A DNA stretch of 64,000 nucleotides from Paragyromitra xinjiangensis (lineage: Eukaryota; Ascomycota; Pezizomycetes; Pezizales; Discinaceae). This document shows positions 61,199-64,000 of this stretch, piece after piece. The DNA lies in assembly GCA_038503065.1 (NCBI GenBank), contig JBCAMK010000008.1, forward strand, positions 1,674,001-1,738,000, given 5' to 3'. The notes under the pieces are model-generated. The model saw only the letters and a program-made list of their open reading frames with translations, was not told the origin of the DNA and searched no databases. Position 1 is the first letter of the stretch; every line of letters starts with the position of its first letter. The translations under genes and the position numbers were made by a program.

Positions 61199-63572
61199 TC
61201 TATTCTCTCCGGCATAAGCTGCCTTTTCTAGGGAAATTCGTGTTCCCACATCTTTGTGATTCTCTTTTGTAGGGTTTGGCGGGTTTTTTTGTCTTAGATC
61301 TTGGGGTTTGAAGATCTCGGTTATAGGGGTTGATATCCACTAAATAAGGAGGGATAAGCGTGTATAATACCTCTTGGCTTATTAAAAATAACGAATGTCA
61401 ATTATGAATGCCAATCACTTACTATCAGAATTTGGCACCTGCATCTAGACTCGTAGTGAGGAATTTCAGGCCAGCCGGATCCTATGACAGCCCTAGGAAA
61501 GTGACTTTCGGGAGAGGTATTTGCTTGAGGCAGCTCAAGATTTGTCTTACGATTAGGTAGGTGCTAGTAGATATCCGCTACCATTTTGAGCCATACCCAT
61601 AAGTACCTTCTGGCCAACTTCATTTCACGCATAGTTGTAAAGCCCTCTAGTAAGGGGGTCACCTCATTCTGAGAAACTCCGGTAGTCTCGCTCTTGGGAA
61701 CACCTATTTCTGCCGGTGGTCTGTAGTGAGATAGTAATGCATACTGCCAGATAGTGTTGAAATCTAGAATTAAGCAGACCTCAACAGAATCTAGAAGGCA
61801 TGTCTTACAGAAAGCTGACACCGTCGACCACGAGCAGCCACTCATCAATGAAACCAAGGCCAACCCAGGAGACCTTCAACTTCTCATCTTTGGAACCTAT
61901 GGTGTAATCTTTCTATCTCCTTGCACGTTTCCCGTACCCCTCCATAGATAAGACGGCCAACCGATCGCAAGAGATGATTAATGGATTTCAGCATCATGAG
62001 AAAAGGAAGGATGACATGGCAATGTTGGTGATGAACAGATTGTGGAAGTTTCGAACACGTGGTAAGGTAGTCAGTCACAAGGATACTTGACGAGATCTGC
62101 CACCAAATTTTCGATATTAGGCGCAAGAATAGCGGTGGCGGTGCTTCAACTGTTAAAGTGACCCCGCGGCAACTACTAGCGGCCAACTTAGTTATCCCGA
62201 TATCCCGTTCTAAGCTTCACGCCGTCTGCTCTTATCTAATCACGTCCTAGCTAGTTCCAATGAAACGCTATCCGTTTATACGTAAAACGTACCCATCTTG
62301 CCTGGGACCAGTTTCTTCGCAGGCATGAAAAAATCCTCAGATCGAGCCATTTTCCCGTGCACCTCGTGGATTAGAGATAACAAATACAGGAGCCAATTTT
62401 CAGCTCTCAGAAGCTGGAGATTTTTCCTGAAAAAAGAAAAAAGTAGAAACGCGTGTACACATACTCCGCGGTCCCCAAAGTAAGCCGCTATCGTCAGATC
62501 CTATTTGCCCACAAATCTCACACCTAACCTATGCCCCCATCAAATACTAGATTATGTCATACTAAAATCCCTGGCCATCTTGTTATACTGGGGCGAACTG
62601 CGCCTTTTGCTTATTGCTGGACTAGATTATCGTGTACTATTTTCTCCTAATGGAAATAGGAGGTGATATTCGTTGCTTCTGTGGAAGGCTTGATATGTTT
62701 GATACTAAAGAAAGAAACGAAGAAGAGGCAGAAAACCTCTGTATATATACAAGTATTCAGCCAATAGAAAGTGCCCCACCATATACCTCACCGGTCAACG
62801 CCTCCAGGCTCAAAGCAGCCTGCGAGTAAGCCTGATATACTGAATAGCCGCCTGAATAATTGACAGCCAAGGAAGACCAAATCAGCAAGGAATAATAAGA
62901 AACCTGAATAGCAGGAAAGCCTACGTATGCTATAGAAGCCCTACGTAGGTGAAGAAAAGAATAGAGCCAAATAGTAAGGAAGGGCTAGAAGCGGCAACAT
63001 CTCCCACTTAATATTAAGCGAGTGAGATTCTGTGACGAAAGGAACGGTGAAACGCCAGCAACTAGAGGTGAAACTTTTTAGGTTATCAACCATACCCCAC
63101 CCCGGTAAAAATATGGCCGGGATCTTTGCAATGTTAACATGGCCAAATTAATACCTAATCTCTATCCCTGCCAGGAGGTGGAGGAAGAAGATCCAAAAAT
63201 AATCTATTAACCGATTGCTAGGTTGCAGCTGATTCGCCGATACGACACAACCAGAGTATAACTGCACGCCATTAATTCTAATTTAGGCTTGGATTACAAG
63301 ATTTGCTCATATGCGTTATATCTGACTTTTCTGGACTAGAAATGATATCTTGAGCTTCACTTGGTAAATTTCGTTATTGAGGCAGAAAACCACCAGAAGA
63401 ACCAAAATTTCAATAAATATTAATATCCTGGGGGCGTACATGAGCTAAACCCATTGCCCACTCGTTTACTGTGAAGCTACATGTACTCTCCACTCCGCCT
63501 ACTAATACAAATTATTCATAATTCATCCTACTTACCCACACCACCATACACCGCAAGCCACATAAAAATCCC
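61199..63572. other. Decayed intergenic region
   Basis: No intact gene is supported. On the minus strand at about 61863-61564 a frame reads WQYALLSHYRPPAEIGVPKS and then MREMKLARRYLWVWLKMVAD, and another at 62186-61884 is hydrophobic, but neither has a proper start. A region with many stops (62632-63060) is listed separately. Confidence 0.45.
62632..63060 (+). pseudogene. RIP-like decayed coding remnant
   Basis: In one forward frame, about ten stops fall within roughly 60 codons after 62826, yet the sequence between them is strongly protein-like and Lys/Arg/Glu-rich (LTAKEDQISKE, IAGKPTYAIEALRR, SQIVRKG, KRQHLPLNIKRVRFCDE). TAA and TAG stops follow from CAA or CAG and TGA from CGA by C-to-T change. 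A transposon gag/pol-like origin is possible but no signature domain is visible. A CCTACGTA/TACGTAGG inverted pair lies at about 62921-62949. Confidence 0.45.
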
Positions 63573-63989
63573 TTAATGGGCTGGCACACTACGCATATCC
63601 GAGCTCGAGGCCGGACGATCCGTATGATGTCTCCCATGTCCAAACGCATTCGGGTGTGTCTGATGCGCTCCCCCATTCTCCCTAATCTGCGGCTCACCCT
63701 CAAAAACATCGACGGTCTCTCCCTTTCCGTCTAGAACACCTCCTGCACGACGATATTCCTCGAGCGTCATCTTTGGTTGAACGGTGACGGGGTGGAATGT
63801 AGGTGCGTGCTCGATACGCTCGTGGATGGGAACTGTAGTGTGGATGACAGCGGGTTGGATGACTTCGCGCTCAATCACGGGTTGCACTCGTTCGTAGACG
63901 TGATGGTGTGCGTGTTCGCCGGTTACGGTGGAGCCTTCGATCCGGGTACGCTCAACGGGGAGAACTTCGCGGGTGGATTTGAATTGCAT
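63573..63989 (-). CDS. Allergen-related protein, C-terminal part (probably partial)
   Basis: 138 residues to a stop at 63573, starting from an in-frame Met at 63989, 11 bases from the window edge. The sequence is charged and His-rich: TREVLPVERTRIEGSTVTGE, then HAHHHVYERVQPVIEREVIQ and PAVIHTTVPIHERIEHAP. This VxxEVIQPxVIHTTxPIHE pattern matches the C-terminal half of a family of fungal allergen-like proteins with repeated His/Glu/Val segments and no known enzyme domain. Those proteins are usually several times longer, so the Met is probably internal and the gene likely continues beyond 64000. No signal peptide or membrane helix is visible. Cellular role unknown. Confidence 0.6.
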   Translation of the reverse strand: MQFKSTREVLPVERTRIEGSTVTGEHAHHHVYERVQPVIEREVIQPAVIHTTVPIHERIEHAPTFHPVTVQPKMTLEEYRRAGGVLDGKGETVDVFEGEPQIRENGGAHQTHPNAFGHGRHHTDRPASSSDMRSVPAH

Positions 63990-64000
63990 TTTCTTTGTGG

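Overview
The window looks like nuclear DNA of a filamentous ascomycete (Pezizomycotina). Genes are split by short introns of about 50-165 nt with GT..AG ends and branch points such as TACTAAC or GCTAAC. Gene content is typically fungal: a Zn2Cys6 regulator, a C2H2 regulator, a fungal-type PEX22-like peroxin, long-chain alcohol oxidase, M43 metalloprotease, tyrosinase and an App1-family protein. A Leotiomycete-like host is a guess from general gene flavour. I saw no tRNA, rRNA, CRISPR array or bacterial-style operon.

Layout. 1-5.6 kb: mostly non-coding, with one small Cys-rich ORF at 2518. 5.6-15.5 kb: a gene-rich block with a four-exon unknown gene, a mitochondrial-type PP2C phosphatase (PTC6-like, minus strand), a divergently placed Zn2Cys6 transcription factor and a sideroflexin. 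15.5-25.6 kb: a gene-poor tract with two foldback/MITE-like elements whose arms differ mostly by transitions. 25.7-26.9 kb: a C2H2 zinc-finger regulator. 27-36 kb: decayed coding remnants (one homeodomain-like), a small membrane protein and an uncertain gene. 36.1-40.9 kb: PEX22-like peroxin (plus) and a seven-exon long-chain alcohol oxidase (minus). Their products could both serve fatty-acid or peroxisome metabolism, but they are separate genes. 41-46 kb: gene-poor. 46-61.2 kb: a run of genes for secreted or membrane proteins: M43 metalloprotease, a broken Cys-rich gene, a type-B carboxylesterase, a polytopic membrane protein, tyrosinase, a short RING/IBR protein and a GPI-type App1-like protein. 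61.2-63.5 kb: decayed sequence with many stops of the kind produced by C-to-T mutation. 63.6 kb to the end: the C-terminal part of a charged, His-rich allergen-related protein running off the window.

Exon structures were worked out by hand by matching splice sites, codon phase and protein-family motifs. For most larger genes every junction keeps phase and the total length is a multiple of three, which supports these models. Family names come from motif recognition only; no database search was possible. The gene-poor tracts fit a genome with past RIP-like mutation and non-autonomous transposons, but this is inferred from a few visible alignments and not measured.
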